Assembly (NCBI RefSeq): GCF_009932725.1
Contig: NZ_BLJU01000010.1
Location: 1-63,794, forward strand
Direction of reading: 5' to 3'
Source: Pseudomonas yangonensis
Lineage (GTDB): Bacteria > Pseudomonadota > Gammaproteobacteria > Pseudomonadales > Pseudomonadaceae
DNA length: 63,794 bases
The position numbers and the translations under genes are program-made. The notes beneath the pieces were generated by a model. The model ran no database searches, had not been told where the DNA came from, and worked only from the letters and a program-made list of their open reading frames with translations. Of this stretch, positions 9,852 through 18,882 are shown piece by piece (the first letter of the stretch is position 1; each line of letters begins with the position of its first letter).

Positions 9852-10814
9852 ATGAACCCACCGCGCTACAAGATAGTGTTCGACGGCCAACTGATGCCCG
9901 AGGCCTCGTTGGAAATGGTCAAGGAAAACCTGGCTCGCCTGTTCAAGAGCGACCCGGCGCGTATCGACAGTCTGTTCAGCGGGGCGCCGGTAGCGCTCAA
10001 GCGCGATCTGGGCGAGAGCGAGGCACAGCAGTACCTGAGCGCCCTGCAGAAGGCCGGCGCCAATGTGCGCAAGGAACTGGACCAGGCAGCCAGTCTCAGC
10101 CTGGTGCCGACCGAGGCCGAGACGGTGCAGGCCGAGCAAGCCGCAACGCCGACCATGACCTGCCCCAAATGCGGCCATGAACAAGCCAAGGCCGCCGAGT
10201 GCTCCGCCTGCGGCATCATCATCGACAAGTACCTCGCCCGTCAGGCGCAACTGGCCGAAGCGGCGCCCGTACAAGCCCCAGCTGCATCAGCGGCCTCGCC
10301 CTATGCTCCGCCGCAGGCGAATGTAGCCGAGCAACTGCCGCAATACTCGGAACTCAAGGTATTCAGCGTCAGCGGCCGGATTGGCCGCGTACGTTATCTG
10401 GGCTGGACCATGGCCATGCTGCTGTGCATGTTGCCAATGCTCCTGCTGTTTGCAGGCGCCTCAGCCATTTCCAGCGCCCTGGGCACCCTGATCATGGCCG
10501 CCGGCGTGATCGCCATGATCGTCATCGGGGTGTTCATCGGCGTCCAGCGTCTGCACGACATTGGCTGGTCCGGCTGGCTGTGGCTGCTCAACTTCGTTCC
10601 TTTCATTGGCAGTGTATTCGCACTGCTGATGCTGATCATTCCGGGCACTCAGGGGGCCAACCGCTACGGCCCGCCGCCGCCGCCTAACAGCACCGGAGTG
10701 AAGATCCTGGCCTGGCTGTTCCTGCTGGTGCCGTTGACCGGCATTATCGCCGCCATCGCCCTGCCCCAGTATCAGGGCTATGTCGAGCGTGCCGCCGAGT
10801 ATCAGGAGCAGTAA
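9852..10814 (+). CDS. DUF805 membrane protein with N-terminal zinc ribbon
   Basis: Protein of 320 residues in three parts. Residues 1-75 resemble a small domain about gene-product modification (KIVFDGQLMPEASLEMVKENLARLF). Next comes a four-cysteine zinc ribbon (CPKCGH...CSACG) at about 102-120, then a proline/alanine linker. Residues 170-290 are a DUF805 domain with three or four membrane segments and the typical RLHDIGWSGW signature. A final segment, GIIAAIALPQYQGYVERAAEY, resembles the start of a type IV pilin helix. The function of DUF805 proteins is not established. It is followed 9 bp later by the SDR gene and probably shares its transcript. Confidence 0.75.
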   Translation: MNPPRYKIVFDGQLMPEASLEMVKENLARLFKSDPARIDSLFSGAPVALKRDLGESEAQQYLSALQKAGANVRKELDQAASLSLVPTEAETVQAEQAATPTMTCPKCGHEQAKAAECSACGIIIDKYLARQAQLAEAAPVQAPAASAASPYAPPQANVAEQLPQYSELKVFSVSGRIGRVRYLGWTMAMLLCMLPMLLLFAGASAISSALGTLIMAAGVIAMIVIGVFIGVQRLHDIGWSGWLWLLNFVPFIGSVFALLMLIIPGTQGANRYGPPPPPNSTGVKILAWLFLLVPLTGIIAAIALPQYQGYVERAAEYQEQ

Positions 10815-10823
10815 TCCGCGACC

Positions 10824-11612
10824 ATGCGCAGCTATGCATTGATCACAGGTGCCTCCAGCGGCATCGGCTTGGCCCTGGCCGAAGCCCTGGCGCGCCGGGG
10901 TCGCAATCTGATCCTGGTGGCACGCAGGCGTGACGCCCTGGAGAGCATCGCCTGCGAGTTGGCGCAGCGCTTCGGCGTCGAGGTGCTGTTTCGCCTCTGC
11001 GATCTGAGCGAGCCGCTGCAGCTGTCCGGCCTGTTACTGGAGCTGGAAGAAGGTCAGTGGCAAATCGACCTGCTGGTGAACAATGCCGGCCTGGGTTGCG
11101 CCGGCCCGTTCCTTGAGCAGGACTGGAGCCGCGAGCTGGAGCAGCTGGAGGTCAACGTCTTGGCGCTGACCCGTCTGTGTCATGCACTTGGTCAGCGCAT
11201 GGCCGAGCAGGGCGCTGGGCAGATTCTCAACGTCGCCTCGGTCGCGGCCTTCCAGCCCGGCCCCTGGATGAGCAGCTACTACGCCAGCAAGGCCTATGTG
11301 CTGCACTTCAGCGAAGGCTTGCGCGAGGAACTGAAAAGCCGCGGCGTGCGCGTATCGGTGCTCTGCCCCGGGCCAACCCACAGCGCCTTCTTTCGCGCGG
11401 CGCAGATGGACGTCACCCGTCTCGCCGGCAGCAAGCTGATGATGAGCGCCGAGGAAGTGGCGCTGCTCACCGTGCGCGCGCTGGAAAAGAACCGCGCCAT
11501 CATCATTCCCGGTTGGCGCAACCGCCTGCTGGCACTGAGCCCACGCCTCGGGCCACGCTGGCTGATGCGCAAACTCAGCGGCCGCCTGACCCGCCCCTTC
11601 ACTGGTGCCTGA
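10824..11612 (+). CDS. Short-chain dehydrogenase/reductase
   Basis: Classical SDR of 262 residues. The Rossmann motif TGASSGIG is at residues 8-15, the structural NNAG near 88-91, the catalytic serine in NVASVAAF and the YxxxK pair in SYYASKAYV. The substrate cannot be read from the sequence. The C-terminal tail after residue 220 is basic (WRNRLLALSPRLGPRWLMRKLSG), which may lie on the membrane. It lies 9 bp after the DUF805 gene and is convergent with the AAA+ ATPase, with the two stop codons adjacent. Confidence 0.85.
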   Translation: MRSYALITGASSGIGLALAEALARRGRNLILVARRRDALESIACELAQRFGVEVLFRLCDLSEPLQLSGLLLELEEGQWQIDLLVNNAGLGCAGPFLEQDWSRELEQLEVNVLALTRLCHALGQRMAEQGAGQILNVASVAAFQPGPWMSSYYASKAYVLHFSEGLREELKSRGVRVSVLCPGPTHSAFFRAAQMDVTRLAGSKLMMSAEEVALLTVRALEKNRAIIIPGWRNRLLALSPRLGPRWLMRKLSGRLTRPFTGA

Positions 11613-13142
11613 TCAACCGGCGTTGACCGTTCGTCCATCCGCCCAGGCACGCAAGGCTGCCAAGCGCTCGGCCATCACCACCGACAGCGGCGCGGTGTTC
11701 TGCAACGTGCGCAGCAGCAGTTGCTGATCGACCGCCTGCTGCTGCGCCTGTCCGGCGTACAAGGCGCTGACCACGGCCTGCTCGATCTCGGCGCCGGAAT
11801 AGCCCTCGCTGGCCGCGGCGAGCTGCGCCAGGTCGAAGGTGGCGGGGTCCAGTTCGCGGCGCTGCAGGTGGATACGGAAGATATCGGCACGCACTTCGGC
11901 ACTGGGCAGGTCGACGAAGAAGAGTTCGTCGAAGCGCCCTTTGCGCACCAGCTCAGGCGGCAGGCGGTCGATGGCGTTGGCCGTGGCGACGACGAATACC
12001 GGCGCCTTGCGCTCGGCCATCCAGGTCAGCAGGGTGCCCAATACACGCTGGCTCACGCCACCGTCATGGTCGCCACTGGCCAGTCCCTTCTCCACCTCGT
12101 CCATCCACAGCACGCAGGGCGCCATCTGTTCGGCCAGGCGCAACGCCTCGCGCAGGTTACGCTCGGTCTCGCCGAAGAACTTGTTGTACAGGCAGGCGAA
12201 ATCCAGGCGCAGCAGCGGCAGGCCCCAGAGCCCTGCAACAGCCTTGGCGGCCAGACTCTTGCCGCCGCCCTGCACGCCGACCAGCATCACACCCTTGGGC
12301 GCATCGATGCCACTACCTTCGAGAAAGCCCGCCTGACGCTCGGCCAACCAGCGCTTGAGGTTGAGCAGGCCACCCACTTCGGCGAAGCGCGCCGTGTCGT
12401 ATTCGAAGCTGAGCACGCCCTCCAGATCCAGCAGCTGGAACTTGGTCTTGTTCAGCTCGGGAATGTCTTCCTGGGTGATCGCACCGTCGTCGCAAATGAC
12501 GTTGCGCGCCAGCGCCCGCGCCTCGGCATGACTCAGGCCGCGCAGGTTCTTGACCACCTGCTGCAGGGTACGATTGTCGGTGCGTACGCGTGCACCGCGG
12601 TTGCCTTCGCTCCAGCGCGCTGCCTCGTCGCGCACGATGCCCAGCAGTTCGTCCTCCGACGGCAGCGCGAGACTGAAGCGCGCCGCGAAACGCTGCACTT
12701 CGGCCGGCAACTTGAGCGCATGTGACACCAGCACCAGCGTCGGCTTGTGCGCCGCCTCGCTCATGGCGATTTCCTTGAGCAGGCGTACCAGCCGCGGGTT
12801 GTCATCGAGAAATGGATGCAGATCGCACATCACGTAGAGATTCGGCTGCGGGTCGGCCTTGATCATGCGCAGCGCCGCTTCCGGCTCCAGGGTCGGCGAC
12901 TCGTCGACCGGCGCGCCGCCGAAGCCCAGGCGCTGCAAGCCCTCGGTCACCGACCAGGTGTGCAGACCGAGACCGCGCTTGACCGCCAGGCCAGTAAGGG
13001 TTTCCAGCACGCGCATCTCGTCCCACGACTCGATCACCACCAGCTTGACCTTGGAATCGAGCACCAGCCCGAGATCATGAATATCGTTCTTCAACACCCG
13101 CTCCTTGTGAAGTTTGGCCAGCCGGAAAAGCAGGGTTACCAT
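11613..13142 (-). CDS. AAA+ family ATPase (Ycf46-like)
   Basis: Protein of 509 residues from the chosen ATG ([14 protein letters not shown]). The N-terminal 240 residues form a degenerate P-loop-like domain of the type seen in Ycf46 proteins. The C-terminal half is an active-looking AAA+ module: Walker A GVQGGGKS, Walker [12 protein letters not shown], sensor [15 protein letters not shown] and arginine-finger region RKGRFDELF. The family is conserved in Pseudomonas and cyanobacteria/plastids without a firm biochemical role. A GTG nine codons upstream is a possible alternative start. It is divergent from the SUMF1-type gene, 74 bp away. Confidence 0.85.
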   Translation of the reverse strand: MVTLLFRLAKLHKERVLKNDIHDLGLVLDSKVKLVVIESWDEMRVLETLTGLAVKRGLGLHTWSVTEGLQRLGFGGAPVDESPTLEPEAALRMIKADPQPNLYVMCDLHPFLDDNPRLVRLLKEIAMSEAAHKPTLVLVSHALKLPAEVQRFAARFSLALPSEDELLGIVRDEAARWSEGNRGARVRTDNRTLQQVVKNLRGLSHAEARALARNVICDDGAITQEDIPELNKTKFQLLDLEGVLSFEYDTARFAEVGGLLNLKRWLAERQAGFLEGSGIDAPKGVMLVGVQGGGKSLAAKAVAGLWGLPLLRLDFACLYNKFFGETERNLREALRLAEQMAPCVLWMDEVEKGLASGDHDGGVSQRVLGTLLTWMAERKAPVFVVATANAIDRLPPELVRKGRFDELFFVDLPSAEVRADIFRIHLQRRELDPATFDLAQLAAASEGYSGAEIEQAVVSALYAGQAQQQAVDQQLLLRTLQNTAPLSVVMAERLAALRAWADGRTVNAG

Positions 13143-13216
13143 CCGCGATTTCGCAGAATCGGAGCACACAGCATGGACCGTCTGAACAGGCAGATCGTCG
13201 CCGCAGGTCTCACGTC

Positions 13217-14053
13217 GTGCAAGTGCTGAAAGCGCGCTGCGTCACAGCCGTCGTCTCCATTGCCATCGCCACTAGTGCGCTGCTGGTGAACCGAGCGGCC
13301 GTCGCCATCGAGGCTATCAGCGATCCACTATCCAGCGGCGGCCAGGGCCCTGAAATGGTGGTTGTTCCGGCTGGCGCGTTTGCCATGGGCGATGCCAGCG
13401 GTCGCGGCAACGACAACGAGCGCCCGCCAAGGACCATCGCCTTCGATCAGCCCTTCGCCATCGGTCGCTACGAAGTCACTTTTGCCGACTGGCAGAAATA
13501 CGCCGACGCCAACGAGCTGCCCATGCCCGATAACGAGGGCTGGGGCCTTTCCGCGCAGCGCCCGGTAATCCACGTGTCATGGCGCGACGCCCACGCCTAT
13601 GCCCAATGGCTTTCACGCGAGACCGGTGCGCGCTATCGCCTGCCGACCGAAGCCGAATGGGAGTATGCAGCGCGAGGCGGCAGCCAGAGCTACTACTGGT
13701 GGGGGGACGAGCTCGACAGCAACGAACAGGCGCCACGCGCCCATTGCCGTGGTTGTGCCAGCTCGCGCCTGCTGCGTAACAAGACGGCCGCCGTCGGCCA
13801 GTTCCCGGCCAATGGCTTCGGCCTGCATGACACCGCAGGCAATGTCTGGGAATGGACGGCCTCGAACTACACGCAACGCTTCGACGGTAGCGAAACGCAG
13901 AGCGCCGGGCTGCTCGACAACAGCCCGCGCGCGGTGCGCGGCGGTGCCTGGAACAGCGGCCCAACCTATCTGCGCAGCAGCATGCGCGACCTCAAGCAGC
14001 CCCATCATCGCGACTATGCGCTGGGGTTTCGTGTGCTGCGCGAGCTGCCCTGA
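13217..14053 (+). CDS. Secreted SUMF1/formylglycine-generating-enzyme-like protein
   Basis: Protein of 278 residues with a GTG start (13217 or 13223) and a cleavable-looking signal sequence (residues about 5-30, ending in AVA). The rest is one FGE-sulfatase (SUMF1) fold: MVVVPAGAFAMGD, FAIGRYEVTFADW, RLPTEAEWEYAARGG, GNVWEWTASNY and AVRGGAWNSGP. The paired active-site cysteines used by true formylglycine-generating enzymes are not apparent, so oxidation of a sulfatase is unlikely. A binding or other periplasmic role, as in PvdO-like proteins, fits better. It lies between the divergent AAA+ gene and an interspersed repeat. Confidence 0.8.
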   Translation: MQVLKARCVTAVVSIAIATSALLVNRAAVAIEAISDPLSSGGQGPEMVVVPAGAFAMGDASGRGNDNERPPRTIAFDQPFAIGRYEVTFADWQKYADANELPMPDNEGWGLSAQRPVIHVSWRDAHAYAQWLSRETGARYRLPTEAEWEYAARGGSQSYYWWGDELDSNEQAPRAHCRGCASSRLLRNKTAAVGQFPANGFGLHDTAGNVWEWTASNYTQRFDGSETQSAGLLDNSPRAVRGGAWNSGPTYLRSSMRDLKQPHHRDYALGFRVLRELP

Positions 14054-14074
14054 GAGACTGCCCAAGTCTGCTGC

Positions 14075-14262
14075 GCGTCGGCCCTGCTGCGTTAAAAACA
14101 GGCTCGGAGGCCGCTTGCGGCCAACGTCCTTCAGGGCGGCCCCGAAGGTGCGAGCGGAGCGAGTCATGCTCATGTACAAAAGTACAGTCGCCCGCGACTC
14201 CGACCGTTCCTCACCTGTTTTTGCAGGGCCGCCATCGGTATTGCACGATCCTAGCTCGCGAG
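14075..14262. repeat. Interspersed hairpin repeat, copy B
   Basis: Second copy of the repeat seen at 7306, in the same orientation. Terminal inverted repeats AAAAACAGG and CCTGTTTTT bound a longer centre (extra GC-rich insert at 14106-14160). The apical stem here is TGTAC-AAAA-GTACA instead of TTTAC-N5-GTAAA, a compensatory change that keeps the pairing. The right part GTCGCCCGCGACTCCGACCG is shared with copy C. It fills most of the 290-bp gap between the SUMF1 gene and coq7. Confidence 0.75.
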
Positions 14263-14343
14263 ACTTTAGAACAGCCGCTGAGCCACGGACGGCCTGGCGA
14301 CTTTGCAGTAGACTAGCGCTGTTGTTACCTCTGGAGGTGCCTT

Positions 14344-14991
14344 ATGGCCAGCGAACGCCAGTATTCCCCCGTCGACCGCCTGCTGCTGCAAGCCGATGCC
14401 GCGCTGCGTACCCTGCTGCCCTTCAGCGGCGCATCGGGCCGACCATCACCCGCCATCGTGCAGAACGATACGGAACTGAGCAGCGAGGAGTCGCGCCACG
14501 TCGCCGGCCTGATGCGCATCAACCACACTGGCGAAGTGTGCGCTCAGGCGCTCTATCAGGGGCAGGCGCTGACCGCCAAGCTGCCGGAAGTGCGCAGCGC
14601 CATGGAACATGCCGCCGATGAGGAGATCGACCATCTGGCCTGGTGCGAACAGCGCATTCGCGAACTGGGCAGCCATCCGAGCGTGCTCAACCCGTTGTTC
14701 TATGGCCTGTCATTCGGCGTGGGCGCGGTTGCCGGGCTGGTCAGTGATCGCGTCAGCCTGGGATTCGTCGCCGCCACCGAAGACCAGGTATGCAAGCATC
14801 TGGATGAACATCTGGAGCAACTGCCCGAGCATGACGCCAAGTCACGCGCCATCCTCGAGCAGATGCGCGTCGACGAGCAACAGCATGCCAACAGCGCCCT
14901 GGCAGCTGGTGGCGTACGCTTCCCGGCACCGGTGAAGTTCGGCATGACCCTGTTGTCGAAAGTCATGACCAAGAGCACCTACCGCATCTGA
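14344..14991 (+). CDS. coq7: 2-polyprenyl-3-methyl-6-methoxy-benzoquinol 5-hydroxylase Coq7
   Basis: Di-iron monooxygenase for the last hydroxylation of ubiquinone biosynthesis. The 215-residue protein carries the ferritin-like metal-binding pattern: [17 protein letters not shown] in the first helix, [15 protein letters not shown] (E and ExxH) in the second, and [12 protein letters not shown] near the end. Membrane-interacting hydrophobic helices lie around residues 118-140. Start ATG at 14344 has the purine-rich CTGGAGGTGCC ahead of it. It has its own terminator. Confidence 0.94.
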   Translation: MASERQYSPVDRLLLQADAALRTLLPFSGASGRPSPAIVQNDTELSSEESRHVAGLMRINHTGEVCAQALYQGQALTAKLPEVRSAMEHAADEEIDHLAWCEQRIRELGSHPSVLNPLFYGLSFGVGAVAGLVSDRVSLGFVAATEDQVCKHLDEHLEQLPEHDAKSRAILEQMRVDEQQHANSALAAGGVRFPAPVKFGMTLLSKVMTKSTYRI

Positions 14992-14997
14992 ACGAAC

Positions 14998-15021
14998 AAG
15001 GGCGCCATCCGGCGCCCTTTT
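14998..15021 (+). terminator. Terminator of coq7
   Basis: A 7-bp perfect stem GGGCGCC/GGCGCCC with a 4-nt loop is followed by TTTT, six bases after the coq7 stop codon. It lies just ahead of the convergent OsmC-like gene. Confidence 0.85.
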
Positions 15022-15039
15022 CATTTGCAGCGAGCCGGC

Positions 15040-15462
15040 TCAGCCCAACTCGACGATTTCGTAGTCGTGGCTGATATCGACGCCGGCACGGCCGAGCATG
15101 ATCGAGGCCGAGCAGTACTTCTCCGCCGACAGCTCCACCGCTCGCTTGACCTGGGCTTCCTTTAGGCCGCGACCTTTGACGACGAAGTGCAAGTGAATCT
15201 TGGTGAACACCTTGGGCTCCTCGCCTGCACGCTCGGCATCGAGAAAGACCTCGCAGCTTTCCACGGGTTGGCGCCCCTTGCGCAGGATGCTCACCACATC
15301 GAAATTGCTGCAGCCACCGAGGCCGATCAGCAACATCTCCATCGGCCGAATTCCGAGATTGCGACCGCCGGCATCGGGCGGACCATCCATGACGACGGCA
15401 TGACCGCTACCGGACTCGCCGAGGAACAGAGCTTCACCGGCCCACTGCACACGCGCTTTCAT
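15040..15462 (-). CDS. OsmC-like peroxiredoxin-fold protein (YhfA type)
   Basis: Protein of 140 residues starting at MKARVQWAG; the fourteen residues readable upstream are not conserved. The two redox-active cysteines of the OsmC/Ohr superfamily are present as C51 (GLGGCSNFD) and C117 (EKYCSASIM). The family reduces organic hydroperoxides, though the substrate of this YhfA-like branch is not settled. It is divergent from vfr. In P. aeruginosa a speD gene lies between coq7 and this gene; here only 48 bp separate them. Confidence 0.85.
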   Translation of the reverse strand: MKARVQWAGEALFLGESGSGHAVVMDGPPDAGGRNLGIRPMEMLLIGLGGCSNFDVVSILRKGRQPVESCEVFLDAERAGEEPKVFTKIHLHFVVKGRGLKEAQVKRAVELSAEKYCSASIMLGRAGVDISHDYEIVELG

Positions 15463-15696
15463 CGATATTCGCTCCCAGAGTGGCAAAGTCAGGCAGATTA
15501 ACATAGGTAAAGGACAAACCGATTTGCCCCCGAAGCGAGAAAGTTCCCTTGACTTGTGTTACCCAGATCGCAAAAAAAAACCTACTCGTAGCACGTCTGT
15601 TAAGCTGACGCCGGATTGCTGGCACACTTGGCCAGATAACTAATAAGAAATTGCCGTTGGACAAAGGCCTTCACTTTTCATATTCGGGACTCGGGC

Positions 15697-16341
15697 ATGG
15701 TTGCTATCACCCTTACACCTAAAATCAAGAACCTCGACAAGCTTCTCGCACACTGTCATCGCCGCCGCTACACCGCCAAAAGCACCATCATCTACGCAGG
15801 CGATCGCTGCGAAACCCTGTTCTTCATCGTCAAAGGATCGGTCACCATCCTGATCGAGGATGACGATGGCCGCGAGATGATCATCGCCTACCTCAACTCT
15901 GGCGATTTCTTCGGTGAAATGGGCCTGTTCGAGAAGGATGGCGCGGAGAAGGAGCGCAGTGCCTGGGTACGCGCCAAGACCGAATGCGAGGTCGCGGAAA
16001 TCAGCTACGCCAAGTTCCGCGAACTGACTCAGCAGGATCCGGACATCCTCTTCGCCCTGGGCAGCCAGATGGCCGAGCGTCTGCGCAACACCACGCGCAA
16101 GGTCGGCGACCTGGCCTTCCTCGACGTGACCGGCCGCGTCGCACGCACCCTGCTCGATCTGTGCAAGCAGCCGGACGCCATGACCCACCCGGACGGCATG
16201 CAGATCAAGATCACCCGTCAGGAAATCGGTCGCATCGTCGGCTGCTCGCGGGAGATGGTCGGCCGCGTGCTCAAGTCCCTGGAAGAACAGGGCCTGGTGC
16301 ACGTCAAGGGCAAGACCATGGTGGTGTTCGGCACGCGCTGA
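15697..16341 (+). CDS. vfr: cAMP-responsive transcription factor Vfr (CRP homologue)
   Basis: Global regulator that binds cAMP and controls virulence, type IV pili and quorum sensing in pseudomonads. The 214-residue protein has a cyclic-nucleotide-binding barrel at about residues 15-120, with the phosphate-binding cassette [12 protein letters not shown] long dimerisation helix follows, then a winged helix whose recognition helix lies in [19 protein letters not shown]. Length equals P. aeruginosa Vfr. The upstream 234 bp contain a run of nine A (about 15570) and no CRP-type palindrome that I can call with confidence. It is convergent with trpC and shares a bidirectional terminator with it. Confidence 0.95.
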   Translation: MVAITLTPKIKNLDKLLAHCHRRRYTAKSTIIYAGDRCETLFFIVKGSVTILIEDDDGREMIIAYLNSGDFFGEMGLFEKDGAEKERSAWVRAKTECEVAEISYAKFRELTQQDPDILFALGSQMAERLRNTTRKVGDLAFLDVTGRVARTLLDLCKQPDAMTHPDGMQIKITRQEIGRIVGCSREMVGRVLKSLEEQGLVHVKGKTMVVFGTR

Positions 16342-16357
16342 ACAACCAACCCAAAAG

Positions 16358-16385
16358 AAAAAGCCGGCTTGATCGCCGGCTTTTT
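16358..16385. terminator. Bidirectional terminator between vfr and trpC
   Basis: Stem GCCGGC/GCCGGC (16363-16380) with a 6-nt loop, flanked by AAAAA on the left and TTTTT on the right, so it can act on both strands. It separates the convergent vfr and trpC genes. Confidence 0.92.
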
Positions 16386-16393
16386 CATGCGTC

Positions 16394-17233
16394 CTATTCG
16401 GGGTCGTTGCCGACCACCGCAGCGCGGCCGCGCTCGGGAAAGAACAGGCGCTGCAATTCACTGCCCGGACTTTCCGCACGCATAAAGGCTTCACCCACGA
16501 GGAAGGCGTAGACCTCGTTGATCTCCATCAGCTCAACGTCGGCGCGATTGAGAATGCCGCTCTCGGTCACCACCAGGCGATCACGCGGGATGCGCGGCAG
16601 CAGGTCAAGGGTGGTTTCCAGACTGACATCGAAGGTGTGCAGGTTGCGGTTGTTGATTCCCACCAGCGGCGTGTCCAGGGTATGCAGCGCACGCTCCAAC
16701 TCCTCGCCGTCATGCACCTCGACCAGCACATCGAGGCCGACGTCCTTGGCCACCGAGGCCAGTTCGGCCATGCGCACGTCATCCAGACAGGACACGATCA
16801 GCAGCACACAGTCAGCCCCCAGGGCGCGTGCTTCTACGATCTGATAGGGATCGACCATGAAATCCTTGCGGATCACCGGTAGTGCGCAGGCCGCACGGGC
16901 CTGCTGCAGATACTGGTCGGCGCCCTGGAAGAAATCGATATCGGTGAGCACCGACAGGCAGGTGGCACCACCTGCCTCGTAGCTGCGGGCGATATCGGCC
17001 GGGACGAAGTCGGCGCGCAGCACGCCCTTGCTCGGCGAGGCCTTCTTGATCTCGGCGATTACCGCTGGCTGCTTGCGTGCTGCCTGTTCCAGCAGGGCGC
17101 GAGCAAAGCCACGCGGCGCATCGGCGGCGCGGGCGGCCGCCTCGAGTTCGGCCAGGCTGACCTGCGCACGGCGCGCGGCAACCTCCTCGAACTTACGGGT
17201 GACGATTTTCTCCAGTACGGTTGGCACGCTCAC
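16394..17233 (-). CDS. trpC: Indole-3-glycerol phosphate synthase
   Basis: TIM-barrel enzyme that closes the indole ring in tryptophan synthesis. The 279-residue, single-function TrpC begins [11 protein letters not shown]. The catalytic lysine region [11 protein letters not shown] and the glutamate-containing VTESGI loop are present, with [10 protein letters not shown] in the phosphate-binding side. Its start overlaps the trpD stop by 4 bp (translational coupling). It is last in the trp unit and ends at a strong terminator. Confidence 0.96.
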   Translation of the reverse strand: MSVPTVLEKIVTRKFEEVAARRAQVSLAELEAAARAADAPRGFARALLEQAARKQPAVIAEIKKASPSKGVLRADFVPADIARSYEAGGATCLSVLTDIDFFQGADQYLQQARAACALPVIRKDFMVDPYQIVEARALGADCVLLIVSCLDDVRMAELASVAKDVGLDVLVEVHDGEELERALHTLDTPLVGINNRNLHTFDVSLETTLDLLPRIPRDRLVVTESGILNRADVELMEINEVYAFLVGEAFMRAESPGSELQRLFFPERGRAAVVGNDPE

Positions 17234-18276
17234 CCTTCGTTCTCCTGTTTGAATACCGCGGTAAAGGACACCAGCTCCTCCAGCTTCTCACGCGCCAGCC
17301 CGGTGTGCAGCGCATCATGCGCCAGCTGGATACCTTCGCGCAGACTGCTGGCGTGATCGGCAGCATAGAGCGCAGCGCCCGCGTTGAGCACGATCATGTC
17401 GGCAGCCTTCTGGCCGTTCTCGGTCCTGCGCCGGCCCAGCGCATCGCGGATCAGTTCCAGCGACTGCTCGGCGTTGTCGACGGTCAGGCCGATCAGGCTC
17501 TGGCTCTTGATGCCGAAATCCTCGGGCTGGATGCGGTACTCGCTGACCTTGCCGTCCTTGAGCTCGGCGACGAAGGTCGGTGCAGCCAGGCTGATCTCGT
17601 CCAGACCATCCTGCGCATGCACCACCAGCACGTGCTCGCTGCCCAGGCGCTGCAGCACTTCGGCCATGGGGCGGCACAGCGCCTGGCTGAACACGCCGAT
17701 GACCTGATGCCTGGCACCCGCCGGATTGGTCATCGGGCCGAGCATGTTGAAGATGGTGCGCAGGCCCAGCTCACGACGCGGTCCGATGGCATGCTTCATC
17801 GCGCCATGATGGGACGGGGCGAACATGAAGCCGACGCCCACGCTCTCGACGCAGCGCGCCACCTGCTCGGGCTTGAGCCCCAGGTAGACACCGGCGGCTT
17901 CCAGCAGATCGGCGCTGCCGCTCTTGCCGGAGACTGCGCGGTTGCCGTGCTTGGCCACCTTGCCGCCGGCCGCCGCGACGACGAAGGCCGCCGCGGTGGA
18001 GACGTTGAAGATGTTCATGCCATCGCCACCGGTGCCGCAGGTGTCGACCAGGCGCTCGGCGTCGATGACCACCGGCGCGGCCAGCTCACGCATGACGCTG
18101 GCCGCGCCGACGATCTCGTCGATGGTCTCGCTCTTCATGCGCATGCCCATGAGGAAGGCGCCGATCTGCGCGTCGGTGCACTGGCCGGTCATGATTTCGC
18201 GCATCACCGCCTGCATTTCCTCGGTGGTCAGATCGAGCTGGGCGACGATCCGGTTGAGGGCTTCCTTGATATTCAT
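17230..18276 (-). CDS. trpD: Anthranilate phosphoribosyltransferase
   Basis: Transfers phosphoribose from PRPP to anthranilate. At 348 residues it is full length. The PRPP-binding CGTGGDGMN motif is near residue 80, and the KHGNRAVS motif near 107 lines the anthranilate tunnel. The conserved [13 protein letters not shown] motif is also seen. It overlaps trpG by 4 bp at its start and trpC by 4 bp at its end, giving a tight trpG-trpD-trpC block. Confidence 0.96.
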   Translation of the reverse strand: MNIKEALNRIVAQLDLTTEEMQAVMREIMTGQCTDAQIGAFLMGMRMKSETIDEIVGAASVMRELAAPVVIDAERLVDTCGTGGDGMNIFNVSTAAAFVVAAAGGKVAKHGNRAVSGKSGSADLLEAAGVYLGLKPEQVARCVESVGVGFMFAPSHHGAMKHAIGPRRELGLRTIFNMLGPMTNPAGARHQVIGVFSQALCRPMAEVLQRLGSEHVLVVHAQDGLDEISLAAPTFVAELKDGKVSEYRIQPEDFGIKSQSLIGLTVDNAEQSLELIRDALGRRRTENGQKAADMIVLNAGAALYAADHASSLREGIQLAHDALHTGLAREKLEELVSFTAVFKQENEG

Positions 18277-18869
18277 GCGCGCACGCCTCCGGTCTGCTTG
18301 AGGAAGTTGGCGAACAGTTCGTGGCCCTGCTCGGTGAGGATGGACTCGGGGTGGAACTGCACGCCCTCGACGTTCAGGGTCTTGTGGCGCAGGCCCATGA
18401 TCTCGTCGACCGAGCCGTCGTCATGCTGGGTCCAGGCGGTGATCTCCAGGCAATCCGGCAGGGTTTCGCACTTGACCACTAGGGAATGATAGCGGGTCAC
18501 GGTGAGCGGGTTGTTCAGACCGGCGAACACGCCCTTGTCCGCATGGAACACCGGGCTGGTCTTGCCGTGCATCACCTGGCGGGCGCGCACCACATCGCCG
18601 CCGTAGGCCTGGCCGATGCTCTGGTGGCCGAGGCAGACGCCGAGGATCGGCAACTTGCCGGCGAAATGCAGGATGGCCTCGATGGACACCCCCGCCTCGG
18701 TCGGCGTGCACGGGCCGGGCGAGACGACGATGCGCTCGGGCTTCAGTGCTTCGATCTCGGCGATGCTCAGTTCGTCGTTGCGAATCACGTGTACGTCGGC
18801 GCCCAGCTCACCCAGGTACTGCACGACGTTGTAGGTGAAGGAGTCGTAATTATCGATCATCAAAAGCAT
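18273..18869 (-). CDS. trpG: Anthranilate synthase component II (glutamine amidotransferase)
   Basis: Supplies ammonia from glutamine to TrpE. The 198-residue protein begins [14 protein letters not shown], preceded by an AGGAG ribosome-binding site. The class I amidotransferase nucleophile cysteine lies in [11 protein letters not shown], and the His/Glu pair in FHPESI. It starts only 13 bp after the trpE stop, so trpE and trpGDC are contiguous here. In P. aeruginosa the R/F-pyocin cluster lies between them. Confidence 0.96.
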   Translation of the reverse strand: MLLMIDNYDSFTYNVVQYLGELGADVHVIRNDELSIAEIEALKPERIVVSPGPCTPTEAGVSIEAILHFAGKLPILGVCLGHQSIGQAYGGDVVRARQVMHGKTSPVFHADKGVFAGLNNPLTVTRYHSLVVKCETLPDCLEITAWTQHDDGSVDEIMGLRHKTLNVEGVQFHPESILTEQGHELFANFLKQTGGVRA

Positions 18870-18882
18870 GGTACGGCTCCTG

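Noticed and set aside
15550..15580. A Vfr/CRP binding site before vfr
   Set aside because: TTGTGTTACCCAGATCGCA has one half-site-like part only; the second half does not match TCACA.
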